A program made the position numbers and the translations under genes. The notes under the pieces are model-generated. The model was given only the letters and a program-made list of their open reading frames with translations. It was not told the origin of the DNA and did no database searches. Below, piece by piece: positions 33,120-44,564 of a DNA stretch of 64,000 bases. This DNA comes from Emydura subglobosa. Taxonomy: Eukaryota; Chordata; Testudines; Chelidae. The first letter of the stretch is position 1. Every line of letters starts with the position of its first letter. The stretch lies in assembly GCA_007922225.1 (NCBI GenBank), contig ML680053.1, positions 16,623,877 to 16,687,876 on the forward strand. The letters run 5' to 3'.

Positions 33120-33138
33120 AATAAACACTCATTTTATT
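33120..33138. promoter_or_regulatory. convergent poly(A) signals
   Basis: AATAAA on the plus strand at 33120-33125 follows the transposase, and AATAAA on the minus strand at 33138-33133 follows the Myb-like gene. Seven bases separate them, so the two transcripts would end head-on and overlap by the cleavage distance. Confidence 0.75.
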
Positions 33139-33672
33139 TCAAAGACTCAAGTTTAAAAACAGGACAAAACACAAATTTTCAGTTAAACAGGGAACATGGC
33201 AATGAGGGACAGTCTCACAGTTAGGGCTCCCACAGCTGTGTGTAACTCCGGCTGTTGTTGGGGTACCAGGCATGGAGCGCACAGGGTACTGTAAAGGACC
33301 AGGAATACGCGAGGAATGCAGTGGGAGAGTTTGGGGAAGGCATGGAGCGGAGTTCTGTAGTGATTGCAGGGGGAGACATGCACGGGTGTGCTCAGATTGC
33401 AGGGTAATGAGGGACTTCAGCTTCTCTGTCTGGAGCTTCAGGAGCTTTATCATCCACTCCTGCCCCTGTGTCCTTTCCAGGGTATCCAGACTGAGTCTTT
33501 AATGAATTGCTTCCCTCCACACTCTTGCTTCGCTATGTGCAGCATCTGTTGACTGCAGCACTTCACAAAACATATCCTCCTTACTCCTGCTGGTTCAACA
33601 CCTTAACGGACAGAGGCACTCTGTTGGTATGGAGGAGTGGGTCCTCAAGGGCACATCTGCAGAAGCCAAAGA
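33133..33672 (-). pseudogene. Myb/SANT-like Harbinger partner, terminal exon
   Basis: PIF-Harbinger elements need a second protein with a Myb/SANT-like domain that helps bring the transposase to the nucleus and to the DNA ends. Here the last exon remains. On the minus strand a pyrimidine-rich stretch ending TTGGCTTCTGCAG at about 33673-33660 looks like a splice acceptor. Next come EDMFCEVLQSTDAAHSEARV and WREAIH, the conserved linker of this family, then LLKLQTEKLKSLITLQSEHT, a coiled-coil-like tail. The open frame at 33139-33453 covers the C-terminus. A stop follows WREAIH, and another follows the CLCPLRC segment, so the exon is broken. The exon with the Myb domain is not in the window. The gene ends at the poly(A) signal at 33138-33133. 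Confidence 0.72.
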
Positions 33673-33914
33673 CACAATGAACAGAGACAGTATTGAGTGT
33701 GCTCACAGCCATGAATCACAAAAGTTACACACACCTCTTTCTCGCTGTCCCTTGGCTAACACACAGCTCGGCGTGAGTCCCCAATATGAGTTCGCAGGGG
33801 GGGCTGCCAGGGGGAACGGGCAAGAAGGGATGAAGGATGGTTTGTGAAGGAGATTACTACAGGCAGCTAGGGAGACTATTCTGAGTATTGATACCCTTTT
33901 ACCATAGGTTAGGG

Positions 33915-34205
33915 CAGGGGTTGGCAACCTACGGCACACGTGCCAAAGTTGGCACGCACAATGATTTTCAGCAGCACACCGCACTGCTCCTGACCCCAAG
34001 CAGGGCTGCACAACGGCACAAAGCAGGCGAGGAAGGCTGTCTGGCCCCTGCGCGCCCAGGGTCCCTGTGGTTCCCTAGATGCGCCCAGTGTGAAGACAGC
34101 AGGCTGAGGGGCCATGTGAGTGTGGGGCAGGGCTGAAAGTGGGGAGAGGCTGCCATGCAGCCTGGGGCCGGGAGCACAATTTGGAAATTTTATTTTGTAT
34201 TTAGT
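33915..34205 (+). mobile_element. hAT-like fragment (CAGGGGTTGGCAACC end)
   Basis: The left terminus CAGGGGTTGGCAACCTACGG followed by CACACGTGCCAAAGTTGGC is a familiar hAT end. GC-rich interior follows to about 34180, then AATTTGGAAATTTTATTTTG. No right terminus is seen, so it is truncated. It appears to cut into the Harbinger element. Confidence 0.7.
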
Positions 34206-35366
34206 TATTTTAACTGCAAATGAACCCCACTAGGGACAGACAGAGAACGCTGACTCTAAAACAGCGACCAAAAGCACACTTAAATGCTTAATCTTTTTCT
34301 CTGGGATATTTCTCCACCACCTTCAGTCAAACATACCCCATGTTTGCAAGTGTGGTGATCTGGCTAGATCAGCAATATTTGTAAAGCTTTCTCAGCTCAC
34401 AACAAATGCATTCTTTGCCCTGTTTGTCAGAGTAACAGAGCGATTATTAGTGAGATTAGAGATGCGATTGCACATTGTGAGGAGGAGAGTGGGGGGTTGG
34501 AAAAATAATGTAATAATGAAATTCTTTGTCATGGCTAAATCTGTGGGCACATGTAGATGTTTTTCCCTTTCTCTGACCTACTTGGTCCTCATCTGTCTGG
34601 CTCTGCTGAGAGGGCTGTTTACCCTGATTCGAGGTAACACAGGGGTCATGAGCAGATCTCACTCACTTCATGCCACAAGCGGGTTGGAGTTTGTATGTCT
34701 GTATTTAAAAAAACATGTTTTTGAATTTCTTTCTGCTTCAGCATGTGTGGAATGTTCACAAGGACTAAAAGCTGATGTCCTCTTACAGGGTGACCTGTAT
34801 GTGTCTGCAATAGAAGCAGGAGAATTTTCATGGAGCAGTTCAGACTTTCATCGATAAGAAGGGGAGGGGAGAAAACAGAAGAGGCATTTGACCTATGATC
34901 CCAAATTAGAATCCAGAACAATCCAATCCAAGCTAAGTACCCGGCTCTCTAAAGTGCCCCTCATTGCCATATCTAGCCCCCTTCCATTGCAATACACAGA
35001 TGTTTGGTCAATGCAGTGCGAGCTTTTTGTACATTTTAATATAGATTTTCCTGTCCTTCTGTTCTAACCCTTACCATTTCTACTGCTTACTGTTTCCAAA
35101 TGTTAGCTACCTATTTGTTTAAGGTACCTATCGCAGTCTGTTGCGGGTTCCAATTTTGGCACACTTCTTACTTCATTTTAACGCTCTTTATATTTTTGTT
35201 TAGTTAGCGCAGTCATCTTGGCCCAGACCATCAAAGGTGTAATTAATGGAAGTTACGAGTCTTAGCTATAGACTGGGGACCGACGAGCTGGGCAGCATCG
35301 ATTCCCTGAGCCTTGATAGGAAGAGAAAGGAAATTCTTTTATACATTCTTTCCGTCTAGCTTTCTA
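34206..35366. other. no recognised feature
   Basis: The open frame at 34450-34857 (135 codons) has a hydrophobic middle (FSLSLTYLVLICLALLRGL) but no known family, no start context that sets it apart and no neighbouring exon. The remainder is AT-rich and unassigned. Confidence 0.4.
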
Positions 35367-35600
35367 TGGGTATGTCTACACTGCTGGCTCCATGGCGATC
35401 GATGCAGCAGGATCAATTGAGCAGGCTGTCCGGTCAATGCCAGTAATTCACCTTCCCGAAAAGAGTAAGGCTGCATTGAAGAGAGAGTGTCTCCCACCAA
35501 AGCAGCGCCATGAAGACGCTGTGCAACGTCAACATAAGTACATCGATGGGAGATACGCAAGCTACTTTATGTAGCTTGTGTATCTCCTGTCAACTGCTGG
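35367..35600 (+). mobile_element. Harbinger-type MITE, 3'-truncated
   Basis: It starts GGGTATGTCTACACTGCTGG. Towards the right it holds a near-palindrome, GGGAGATACGCAAGCTACTT and TATGTAGCTTGTGTATCTCC, at 35547-35588. A similar palindrome with TTACGCAAG..GCATAACTCC lies in the MITE at 49357. The right terminus is missing. Confidence 0.6.
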
Positions 35601-38227
35601 TGGCATTGTGGAGCAGGCCAAAAGCACCATCAAGTTCCTCTGACTTTTCAGGATGCATGTTTACATCCCATGGACCAAGCTGATTTTTTCTAAAACTCCC
35701 AAGTACCTCGTATTTATTAAACTTTTGATGAAAGCCAGCCCAGCGGCTCACTGATAAATCACTGGGGGAGATCCTGGAGGTAAGGTCACCTTGGGATTCC
35801 TGTTTTTGTGACAAATCTTAAAGCCAGGTGAGGCTGACCTGTTTTGGTGTTTCTTTCAATACCCATCGGGGCAGGCTTAAGGTTTCATGAACCTTGGCTG
35901 AGCTATGCCAGCCAAAACTTGAAACCAGGCAAAACACACTAGTTTAGTCTGTTTTGCTTTGAGCTTTTTGGGGTACCTGGGCCCAAAACTCAAAATGAAC
36001 TCAGTGGGGGTCCAGAATCATGCAAACCAAAATCACAGAGTTTTGCACAGTCCTAATGGAAGTGCCCTGCAATTATAGAGACCACCAGGCCAGCAGGGAA
36101 GTTGCTAAGAAATGGCATTCAATCCTACAGCCTACTCCTCAGGGGAAAGGCAGGGGAGAACATATACTCCCCACAATATTCTAATTGTTTCTGGGGCCAG
36201 GTGTTCACCTTCTGAGCTTGTGGAAGCTCTGGGACACATCAGAGTCAGAAGCGTGGTGGTACACAGAGCAGGAATCCTGGAGCCTGTTCAGAAAGTGAAG
36301 TCCCTGTGTGTCACACTGCAGTGACTCACTGTACCTAGAGCTCAGGGAGGTTTTGGTGGCAAAGTGCTAGAGAAGGTGGTGGATCCAGTCATTTCCCTCC
36401 CCTGAGCAAAGAGGGAGTTTAGTAATTATTCACCAGTGTATATATCCCATGGGATAGAAGGATTTCCCACTCCTGTGGAGATTCTCAGCCTCCCAAGCAT
36501 GTCAGGAGCGATGCAAGGTACAGAATTTAGCTCTCTGTCAAAAGAGAAGAATTTGTTACTTATTGAATGCTCAGATATAGAGATGGCTCAAAATGCTGTG
36601 AGGAAATGAAGGAAGTAATGAGCATTCAAGAAAACAAGACCAAAGAGCCAGAGCTGAGAGTCAGATGGGGCTTTTTTTGGTGTGGTGGGGGCAGCCACTG
36701 GGTGGAGGAGCAGAAAGAAACAAATAAGGATTCAAGATGAGTCCATCCCTTCAAATATCCTACCTCACGGATACACGTCTGCGTTTCCATGGCTGTGCAA
36801 AGCCGAAACTGCCTTCGTCAGCTCTTGTTGTTTTAGGCTTTGTTCATGGCTATTTGTGTAGTTCCTTTTTCTCCCAATCAGACTCTGTGGTGCACAGGGT
36901 CCATCTCAGCCAAAGCTTTATCCAGAAAGCTGCACCCAATACTTCCTAATCTCATAAACAAGAAAGAGATGACTTAATACCCTGGAGCAGAAAGAGTTTT
37001 GCAATAACAGTACAGAGGTGGCAATCTAAAAATATAAATAGCTTGTTTCAGTATCTATGCAGAGGCTGCAAATAATTGACAACAGAATGGCATTTTCTAA
37101 TCCAGTGAAATTACATTTTATTGCAAACTGGCATACACCAGTAATTATTGTATTTATATAGTAGTAGTTCCAGCCAGCATTTGACAGTGAGTTGATTAAT
37201 CAGTGAGGAGTAACTGAAGGGTTTAATTGCAGTCCATCTAGGCTAATCAGCATGAGCATTATCTGTAATGTCAGTTCTTTTAAAGGTTGGAAGTGCATCT
37301 ATCACCTTCACAGTGCTCTCAACCCCATTTGGCCCAAGATATTACAGTCCAGAGGTTACCACAAAAGACTTATACTGGGTGATATCACTATTCACCAATT
37401 TGTGGGGCCAACTCCATGATTTTTTCATGAGTCTTGTGATAATTGGTGCTATTTCTTAAAGCCCCAGTTATCTGAGTCATATGAATACATGAGAACCTCA
37501 GCTTCCACTTACCCCCCCCAAAAAATAGCTAGTTTCTAGTCCACATGGTTGCTGAGAAAAGCTTGGAAATCTGACTCCAGTATATCCAAAAGCTCAAAAA
37601 CCAGAAGGCAAATAAAAAGAACACTTCCCCCATCAATGTTTTTTTTTTGGTTTTTTTTTAATTTCATGGTTTTAAAAGCCCATTTAATGCTTTTTTAACA
37701 TATGGGGTTGGCAATCATGAATACATTTTGGTTTGCAATAATATAAATGCATTGCCAAGGACTATCCAAGTGACACTTTGAAGCAACCACCACCAGCTCA
37801 AAGGATTTTGCTGCCGTAAATGAACTGGAAATGTCTCTGCTACTTGGGCCAATCAGTCACTACATCTGGGACCAAGCCTTCCAGGCCAGGTAGTCAGACT
37901 TGCAATAGTGGAGGTCAAGCTAGTGCACTAAAAATATCAACTTCTAAAGCCTAGGAGGTTGGGTGAGCTTGAGTGATCAAGCATCTGCCTCAGCCGGAAC
38001 ACCCCCATTGCTATTTTTCATGTTCTGGCTCAAGCCCCACTATCACAAGTCTGTCTACCCAGGCTGGGAGACTCGTTCCCAGCTGCAGTAAACATACTTT
38101 CAGTATAAACCTGTCTTGGTCCTCCTGACATCCATGGAACTTTGGCCACCAGCTTCAATAGGAATTAGGTACAGACTCTGAACAGTGTAGCTGAGCCTGT
38201 AGTGAGAACATTTCCACATGAATGTTC
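35601..38227. other. no recognised gene
   Basis: About 2.6 kb of ordinary non-coding sequence. Short open frames (60-74 codons) show no domain. A T-rich run lies at 37636-37660. Nothing else can be supported. Confidence 0.45.
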
Positions 38228-38985
38228 ATTTGACTTCTGGGATGAAGTGGGAATTTCTTGCCATATTTTTATGAAAGTCTGGGTGTGCCTCAGTTTACCC
38301 AGTGTGCTGCATTGGTACGTAAGGGGTGGAAAAGGGTTGTTTGCTTTCAGGGCAGGTGAAGAAAAATAGATATGGGTGTCATCTAGCTGTCTGGGGCTTG
38401 GTTCCCATACCAGTGGAACATCTGAGAAGACAATGGCAAATCCAATTGCCTGGACATTGACACTTAGCAACCAACGACCCAGAGAGATATGGATTTCCCT
38501 GCCTCTTATCGAGGGGGCGGAGCCACATCTCCCTAGCTTGGGAACAAAGGACTGGAGAGATGTGAGACAGAGGGATAAGAGTTGGCTGATGGAGGTAGTC
38601 AGGGGCTCCGATCTGGGATTCAGACCAAGGAGGTCATATGGATGGAGAGACAGAACTTGAACAATGGGGTTCACTACAGTTTGGCTGGGCTCTGGGCTGC
38701 CCAGAATGGACTATGCTTTAACCTTCATTCCTGTATGCTAACCTAAGGACTTCTGAGGCTGTGTTCCAGATGACTAATAAACCCGGCCGTTTTGACAATG
38801 TAGTGTAAGCATCACTGCAAATGATTGGTGAGGTGCAGTAGTCCCTGAAGAAAGGGCAGGTCTCCACTGGGGTCTGTCTCAATTGGACTCACCGACGGAG
38901 CTCCCGGTGGGAACAGGAGTGCTGCAGGCCCAGTGGTCTAGTCTATTATTAGTACGAGGGGCTTCCACAAAGGGGAGAGAGAGGA
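38228..38985 (+). mobile_element. plus-strand LTR-like element
   Basis: It starts near TTCTGGGATGAAGTGGGAAT and GGGTGTGCCTCAGTTTACCC, passes through a stretch with GGATTCAGACCAAGGAGGTC, and has a poly(A) signal AATAAA at 38776-38781 in GACTAATAAACC. Opening words are shared with the minus-strand block at 25612-26407. The open frame 38165-38674 on the other strand (169 codons) has no domain. End boundary estimated. Confidence 0.5.
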
Positions 38986-40139
38986 AACACATTATTGAAC
39001 CACTGTCTACAGTGTAACTGGATATTCTAAAAGGATGAGAGAAGGGGCCACTTTAAAATTGTAGACAAGGAAATTCAGCTTCTAATTTCAATTGCACTGA
39101 TGTCAGCCTTGAGTAAATCCATTGACTTCAAGTCAGTGCACTTCACTTGTCTTCAGTGGGAGTTCTGCACGGCTAAGGATGGCAGGATTTAGCCCAGGCC
39201 CGATCCCCTATGGGGTGATGTACCAGCCAGTTTGTCTGAATGTATCTGGGGATAGTTTATGACAGTTGCGCTTGATTTCCCATTCCTGATACAGATGCGT
39301 TGCAGGCAGCTGACACTAGAGAGTAGTAGCTCTTATTTCATATGCACTTGAGGGCCATTTGCTCTAGCTACAGAGTGGCTCCAGACCCAGCGTAACCAGT
39401 GCCGTTGCACTGCATTGCGGATGGGGCAAGATTTTGGGTACCCAGCATGCCCATCTTTTTGGGGTGGAGTGAGCATGACCAGTGGCTCTGCTAATAATCA
39501 TTATTCCATGATGGGTGGGGCTGAAGGAGCAGCAGGGCCTGCTATAGTCCTGACATAATCCCTTGCACCAAGACTGGCTGCTTGGGATGCAAGACAAGAC
39601 TTAGACCATAATTATTCCTTTGGTGAAGCCTGTGAGCCCTGTGTGGAGTTGAGAAACCTGCAGTCCGCTGGCAAGAAAGTCCCAGAAGGACACTGCCATA
39701 AGCCTGAGCAGAAGAGGAACTAAACATTCAGAGATATGAATTGCCTTTTGCTCCTGACAGTCCTTGGCCTTAATTTAATTACACTGTCATATGAAAATCA
39801 TCAAAGGCGGGGTCTAGGAAATGATCTTGCTCCCCTACTCTGAGGGGCTATTTTACTCTACCCACAAAATGCAATTTATTTTTGTAGTGTAGCATCAGCA
39901 ACCACTGTCTAGAGCCAAGCGATGTTCCAGTGGAGAAGAAGGCAGGCTGGTTTAGAGGTGAGATTTAAAGAGAGCAAGGGGCTCAAGGAAAGGAAGGAGT
40001 CCCACAAAAGGGGCACAGCAGCAGAGAAAGAGCATCTGATTCTGCACTATGTGGTAGGGACGGTCAGAACTGGAGAAGTGGAGTGAGAGAGTAGTAGGAT
40101 GGGAACCAGCGATGAAAGCAATTGATTTATTCTGCCAAT
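38986..40139. other. no recognised gene; one dispersed-repeat piece
   Basis: A TCAATGG-family piece is at 39085-39200 (AATCCATTGACTTCAAGTCA..GGATTTAGCCC). Otherwise nothing is identified. Confidence 0.4.
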
Positions 40140-40320
40140 AATTCTGGGAGGAAGATACATCATGATTAAGGGCTGCTCTGGCTCCCATTGAGGTCAATGG
40201 GCATTTTGCTGATGACTTTAGCAGAAGCAGAATCAGGCCCAAAATGTAGACAGAAAAATGCCTTAGCCATTAAGCATATTCCCCTGCGACGACTGGGCCA
40301 AATCCTGCCCCCTGTGCTGA
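40140..40320. repeat. dispersed TCAATGG foldback family
   Basis: The centre CTCCCATTGAGGTCAATGGG at about 40182-40201 is a near-perfect palindrome, followed by GCAGAATCAGGCCC at 40226 and GGCCAAATCCTGCCCC at 40297. Confidence 0.55.
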
Positions 40321-40839
40321 ATGCAAGCAGATGTCCGGTGAAGGGGGTCCTGTGATGACAGGAGTGGAGGATCAGAGCCTTCCTTCTGCAGTTACTCCAT
40401 GTCTGCTACTGCAGACTGAGTGCCACAGAACCATCCGCAGTCCCACCTTACGGAGGGATTTGGCCAACGGCTCTGCGTGGCCATGGGTACATTACGTTCT
40501 ATGTAAGTGTGCACTCAGTGCATGGGGCATCCACATCCTATCCCCCTTGCACAGGAGTCTGGGGTCTCTGCACTAAGCGAGCACATTTAGGATTTATTCC
40601 AATGGCCAAGCTTCTTTAATGTATTACATAAAACTCACAGGCATTTATATATTGCATTAACTGGGCTGCAGTTCATTCCATATTAGATCTTTGTCATTAT
40701 TAATTGCAAAAAAAGAGCTGCTGAAAAAACTCTGCTTGGTAAGCGATATTTTACACTAAACTCCTCCTTAACAGCTACAGCAAAACTGGAGCAGAGTTAA
40801 ATAATATAGCTGGGGAGAAGGCATTTGTTTGGTCTTGGT

Positions 40840-40925
40840 GCAAAATCAAATGGGTGCAGCCCTGCACCCTTTGAAGTCAATGGGAGTTTTGCGGTTGACA
40901 TCAAGAGGAGAAGAATCTGGACCAG
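40840..40925. repeat. dispersed TCAATGG foldback family
   Basis: CTTTGAAGTCAATGGGAGTT at about 40869-40888 followed by TTGACATCAAGAGGAGAAGA and ATCTGGACC, again the family core near an 'ATCTGG' end. Confidence 0.5.
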
Positions 40926-41443
40926 TTTCTCAAACTTGGGATCAATTTTCAATGCACGGTGATTATGCTCAGTGCTCTTTTGGATTTCTTGCAGAGGGCG
41001 CTTTAAAGTCTGTCCAAAGCTCTATGAGTCCCACCATTGGAGACAGCCCAGACAGATGGTAAATCAACCCTTTCATAGGCCAGCCCATCTACTTCTGCGG
41101 GTGTGCCAGTTGGCTAGCTCTGTGTCCCCTAGCATGAGCTGGGAGAACCCAAGGGGTGAATCAGGCCCCCAGGGCATTCACTGCAAGTATAAACCTATCT
41201 AGGGTTGGCAAAGACTAAATTTAAATAGCTGAAAATCAATGGAAAAGAAACTTCAGGAGAAAAATCTACTGGCTCTGTCTCTGCTAAACCTTATAAAAAT
41301 GTTACAGTAATAGTGACAAATATTGCAGCTTATAATAGTTATTGCAAATGATGAAGGCCAGATAAGAACTTAGACATGTAGAAGAATTCTCTGGTGTTGG
41401 GCTTTGTTTGCAGCTGGAGTTGTGGTTCAGCTCATTATGGAAA

Positions 41444-41528
41444 TAAGGACCAGTCAGGAAGGTCAGATCCAGATTTCCTCAAAGGTTATGATGTTCAGAT
41501 CCAAGGATTTGTCTCAGGCCCATCTCTA
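41444..41528. mobile_element. 85-bp MITE of the TAGAGATGGGCC family
   Basis: The right end CAGGCCCATCTCTA is the complement of the left end of the copy at 4925, and the interior has two inverted AGATCCA words. The left end TAAGGACCAG is diverged. Confidence 0.5.
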
Positions 41529-41569
41529 CTTTCTTTATTTGTGTCTGAACACCCGAGACTAGATCCTTT

Positions 41570-41650
41570 CTGGGCATAAATCAGTGTAGGCCCACTGAAG
41601 TCAATGGGGTAATGTTGGTTTACTCCAGCTGAGGATCTGGCCCCTTGTTT
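41570..41650. repeat. dispersed TCAATGG foldback family
   Basis: AAATCAGTGTAGGCCCACTG, AAGTCAATGGGGTAATG and GGTTTACTCCAGCTGAGGAT, then CTGGCCCC. The outer words ATCAGTGTA and TTTACTCCAGCTGA are loosely inverted. Confidence 0.6.
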
Positions 41651-43312
41651 TTATTGAAACACTCAACCACTCCACAATAACAATGAGAACAGCCTTGAAC
41701 AAAACCAGAAGGTGGAGCATGGAGTTTTTGTTGCCTTCCCCGCTGTAAATTATATGTTGGTTTGTCTTTTCATGGCAATAGATATGGCCAGTGTCCTGCA
41801 CTTGGGTGGAGCCACCTCTTCTATTATCATGGTTCCAAAAAAAAAGAAAAAGTTGGGGAAAGGGACTTGTTTACAATTAGCTGCCATTCATGTTTGACAT
41901 TTGGCCTGCTTCTCGGAGATGTTCTGCTACAGCTCCTGCTGATGTCAGTAAGATGTGTGGGTGCTCAGACCTTCCGAAAATCAGTTCAGTTGTGAGGACA
42001 TGGTGTGTGTTCTGTAAAGCTCAAACAATTAATGCTGTTTAAACACAGTACAGCCTGGCACAGACATCCTTTGTCTCAGGCTTTTCTCCAGTGTGCAGCA
42101 AAATTGTTGGTGTTATTGCTGAACCGCTCACTATTCTGCAGCATAATATCTTGATGGTATGCAAGATAGTATAAAGAGATTTCTCACAAGAGATGCCAAG
42201 CCCAGCAGTGGCTGTCAGTAGAAACAGTCTCGGCAGTCAGCATACAGTATATTAAATGCTCAAACTGGGGATTGACAGAATGCTGACACTGGCAATAGCT
42301 AGCGAGCTCCTGCTACAAAGATAGTTGTTATGCTTTCCTACCCCTTTACAAGCACACCCAGAGCAAATACGACAGGAGCTACATCAATTTTGTTTCTCAC
42401 CCAGATCAACAGCTGTCCTCCCTCGTCACTTCCAAACAATCAGAACAACAACAAAAAAAAGACAACCCCAACACCAGAAGAAGCTAGTTCGTAGTTATCC
42501 GTCTCTCCCACAGGAGCTCCGTACATGTATATGGCACCTTCAGTCTTGAAAGATCTCAAAGCATTTTACATAGAGCGTAGGAAATGCTTTATCGCCAGTG
42601 AAACACAAGCACCACAAGGATGCGACACAATCACGCCAATGAGAAGGAGCTGGGGGATGAATCTCTCCCAGCCCCAAGGCTTTTGTACTTGCTTAAAATC
42701 CAGTTTTAAGCAGTGGTCCCATACTAAATCAGTACAGCTGCTGATGGAGCAGTGCAGACCATCGCTCCAAGTGTGGGTCACTACAGCACTGAAATCTGAC
42801 CTGGCCACCCCTCGGTACAGACAGCGGGGCAGCCAGATCAAACAGTGTTGCGACCAGGCATGGGGGGTGTCTGTTCTTCTACAGTGCAGAGCAGGGGAAT
42901 CCGCAGAGCACTCGACTCCTAGCAGCACCAACCTATGCGCTGTGTGGGTAAGAGAGAGAGGAGACCCGCCCAGCTGAGAGAGACCCTGGGCTCCTGTGGG
43001 AAAGGAGGGGAGGGAAGCAGGGACCGGAATCGGTTCCACTCCTGCCCTGCCATCCCACACAAAGCTTCTTGTTTGTTAACATCCCTACGGGATTTATTAA
43101 TGTTATCACCACCGTCATCTTCCAGTGCAGCAGCTCTATCGGTAACATTCTTCAGATGTCAGCCCTTTCTCCAGGGAGGGAGAGAGAGCTCACCCACCTG
43201 AAATTCCTTGTCCCCCAGCTCTGCCAGCCTTTTCTCCTCTGTACTTCCTCCCTGTGCTTTTCAACTATCCCTCCCAGCTGATGGGACAATTAGCTCCTGA
43301 GTGCCCCTCGCC
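41651..43312. other. no recognised gene
   Basis: Overlapping open frames of 150 and 164 codons on opposite strands at 42525-43060 cancel each other as evidence and have no domain. A (CA)-poor, A-rich spot lies at 42452-42462. Nothing further. Confidence 0.4.
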
Positions 43313-44088
43313 CAGGGGTTCTCACAACTAATTTTTTGGTGGCCTCAGGGTGCGGCCACCAACTCTTGCTGGTGGCCGCTCTGACAAATTTTCCTAAAAC
43401 ACTTAATTAACTTTAAGAAAAACAAATAAATATGTACATATACATGTCCAAATCATTGTCATTTATTTATGTAGGGTTTTTTTCTTTGCAGACTCAATAA
43501 TAAAAATAATGTTCAGTTGTATTTTGGTGCCCCAGCCTCCACTGCCTGCCCCAGCCCTCACCCATCGCTTCTGTTCCCTGCTGCCTTTCCCCATGGATCC
43601 TCCCCTGACACCCACCATCCCCTCTGGATCCCCATTGCTCCACTGCTTCCTCCCCGTATTTCTCCAAGCTCCCTTCTGCGGCCTCACACCCCAGGCTCAC
43701 CCCATTCCTTGCCTCTTGACCATGGTACCAGGTAAGGCCAGCCCTGCTGAAGCCCTGCCACCATGGGCAGAAGCCCAGAGCCAGAGTCCCATGGCTGGAG
43801 CCAGAGGGTGGGGGTCTGAAGCCTGGAGCCCCCTGTCAGAGCCCCAAGGCTGAAGAGAGGTTAAGCTGGCCCCCAGGGCCAGTGGCTGAAGCTAGAGGAG
43901 GGAGGAGGCTGAAGCCCCCCCTCCCTCCTGGAGCCTCTGCCTGAACCAGAGGAGGGGGGCTGAAGCCCTCCCCAGAAGCCCCTGGGCTCTGCAAGGAGGG
44001 GTCGCTGCTTTGCCCACTCCCTGTCTCTGCCCAGGAGGCTGTCGTAGCTGCAGGAAAAGCCCCTGGAGGTCACATTTGAGAAACGCTG
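43313..44088 (+). mobile_element. 776-bp hAT-like element
   Basis: It starts CAGGGGTTCTCACAAC and ends CACATTTGAGAAACGCTG, inverted repeats of the hAT type. Flanking octamers CCCTCGCC and TCCTAACC agree at five of eight positions, so the duplication is worn or absent. The first 200 bp are AT-rich and the rest is GC-rich with repeated GGAGCCAGAG/GAAGCCCAGAGCC words. Overlapping open frames here (43494-44134) are composition effects. Confidence 0.65.
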
Positions 44089-44564
44089 TCCTAACCCACT
44101 GTCTGACAAGGTAACTAAGTAATCCATTCCTCAATCAAGTCTTCTCTGGTGGAAACTAATTAGAGCTTAAGTGACCAAAGTTCTGGGACAGCTGTTAGCT
44201 CTCAGCGCGCTGCCACAGTCCCCACTAAGAAGTTCTGAACTGGCACCACGGGTGGCACAGTGCAGCCATTTACACAAGTATAGGACAGGAAGTGAAGAAG
44301 AAGACCATGTCCAATTGAAAGTGCAGGAGGCACCTATGGAGGTGGAATGTGATCACCCAGTTTGGCCAGAAGCCTGTGACCAACACCCATACTCTTGTGG
44401 AAAGTTCCATGGGCTCTTTAATGACCATAAACCATTAGGAAATATTTCCCCTACCTTTATGTTGTCAGACTTGATGAGCATAATGGCCGCTTCTAGCTTT
44501 AAAGTCTAAGGGTGAAATCAGTGGGATTTTTCGCATTAACTTTAACAGGCCTAGGCTTTCATCT
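44089..44564. other. no recognised feature
   Basis: The 112-codon frame at 44171-44509 has no recognised domain, and no repeat is identified. Confidence 0.4.

Larger units (their letters stand above)
31378..33914 (+). mobile_element. PIF-Harbinger transposon, two-gene, right end lost
   Basis: A decayed autonomous PIF-Harbinger element. Its left terminus GGCCATGTCTACACTAC at 31378 follows TTA (31375-31377), the expected 3-bp target type. It encodes a DDE transposase on the plus strand (31733-32956) and a Myb/SANT-like partner on the minus strand (33672-33133), the two-gene plan known for PIF-Harbinger elements. The short non-coding elements at 13092, 14930, 15336, 23390, 47404, 49357 and 56145 share its GTCTACAC-type end and are plausibly moved by relatives of it. 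The right terminus is not seen; a hAT fragment begins at 33915 and the first Myb exon is absent. Confidence 0.85.

Noticed and set aside
34450..34857. 135-codon frame with a hydrophobic stretch as a membrane protein
   Set aside because: A single hydrophobic stretch arises easily in T-rich DNA; no other support.
41570..41650. Transcription-factor palindrome (CATTGACTTCAATG) as a regulatory site
   Set aside because: The word occurs as part of a dispersed repeat family in many places, so repeat origin explains it.
42525..43060. 150- and 164-codon frames on opposite strands
   Set aside because: They mirror each other over the same bases, with no domain in either.
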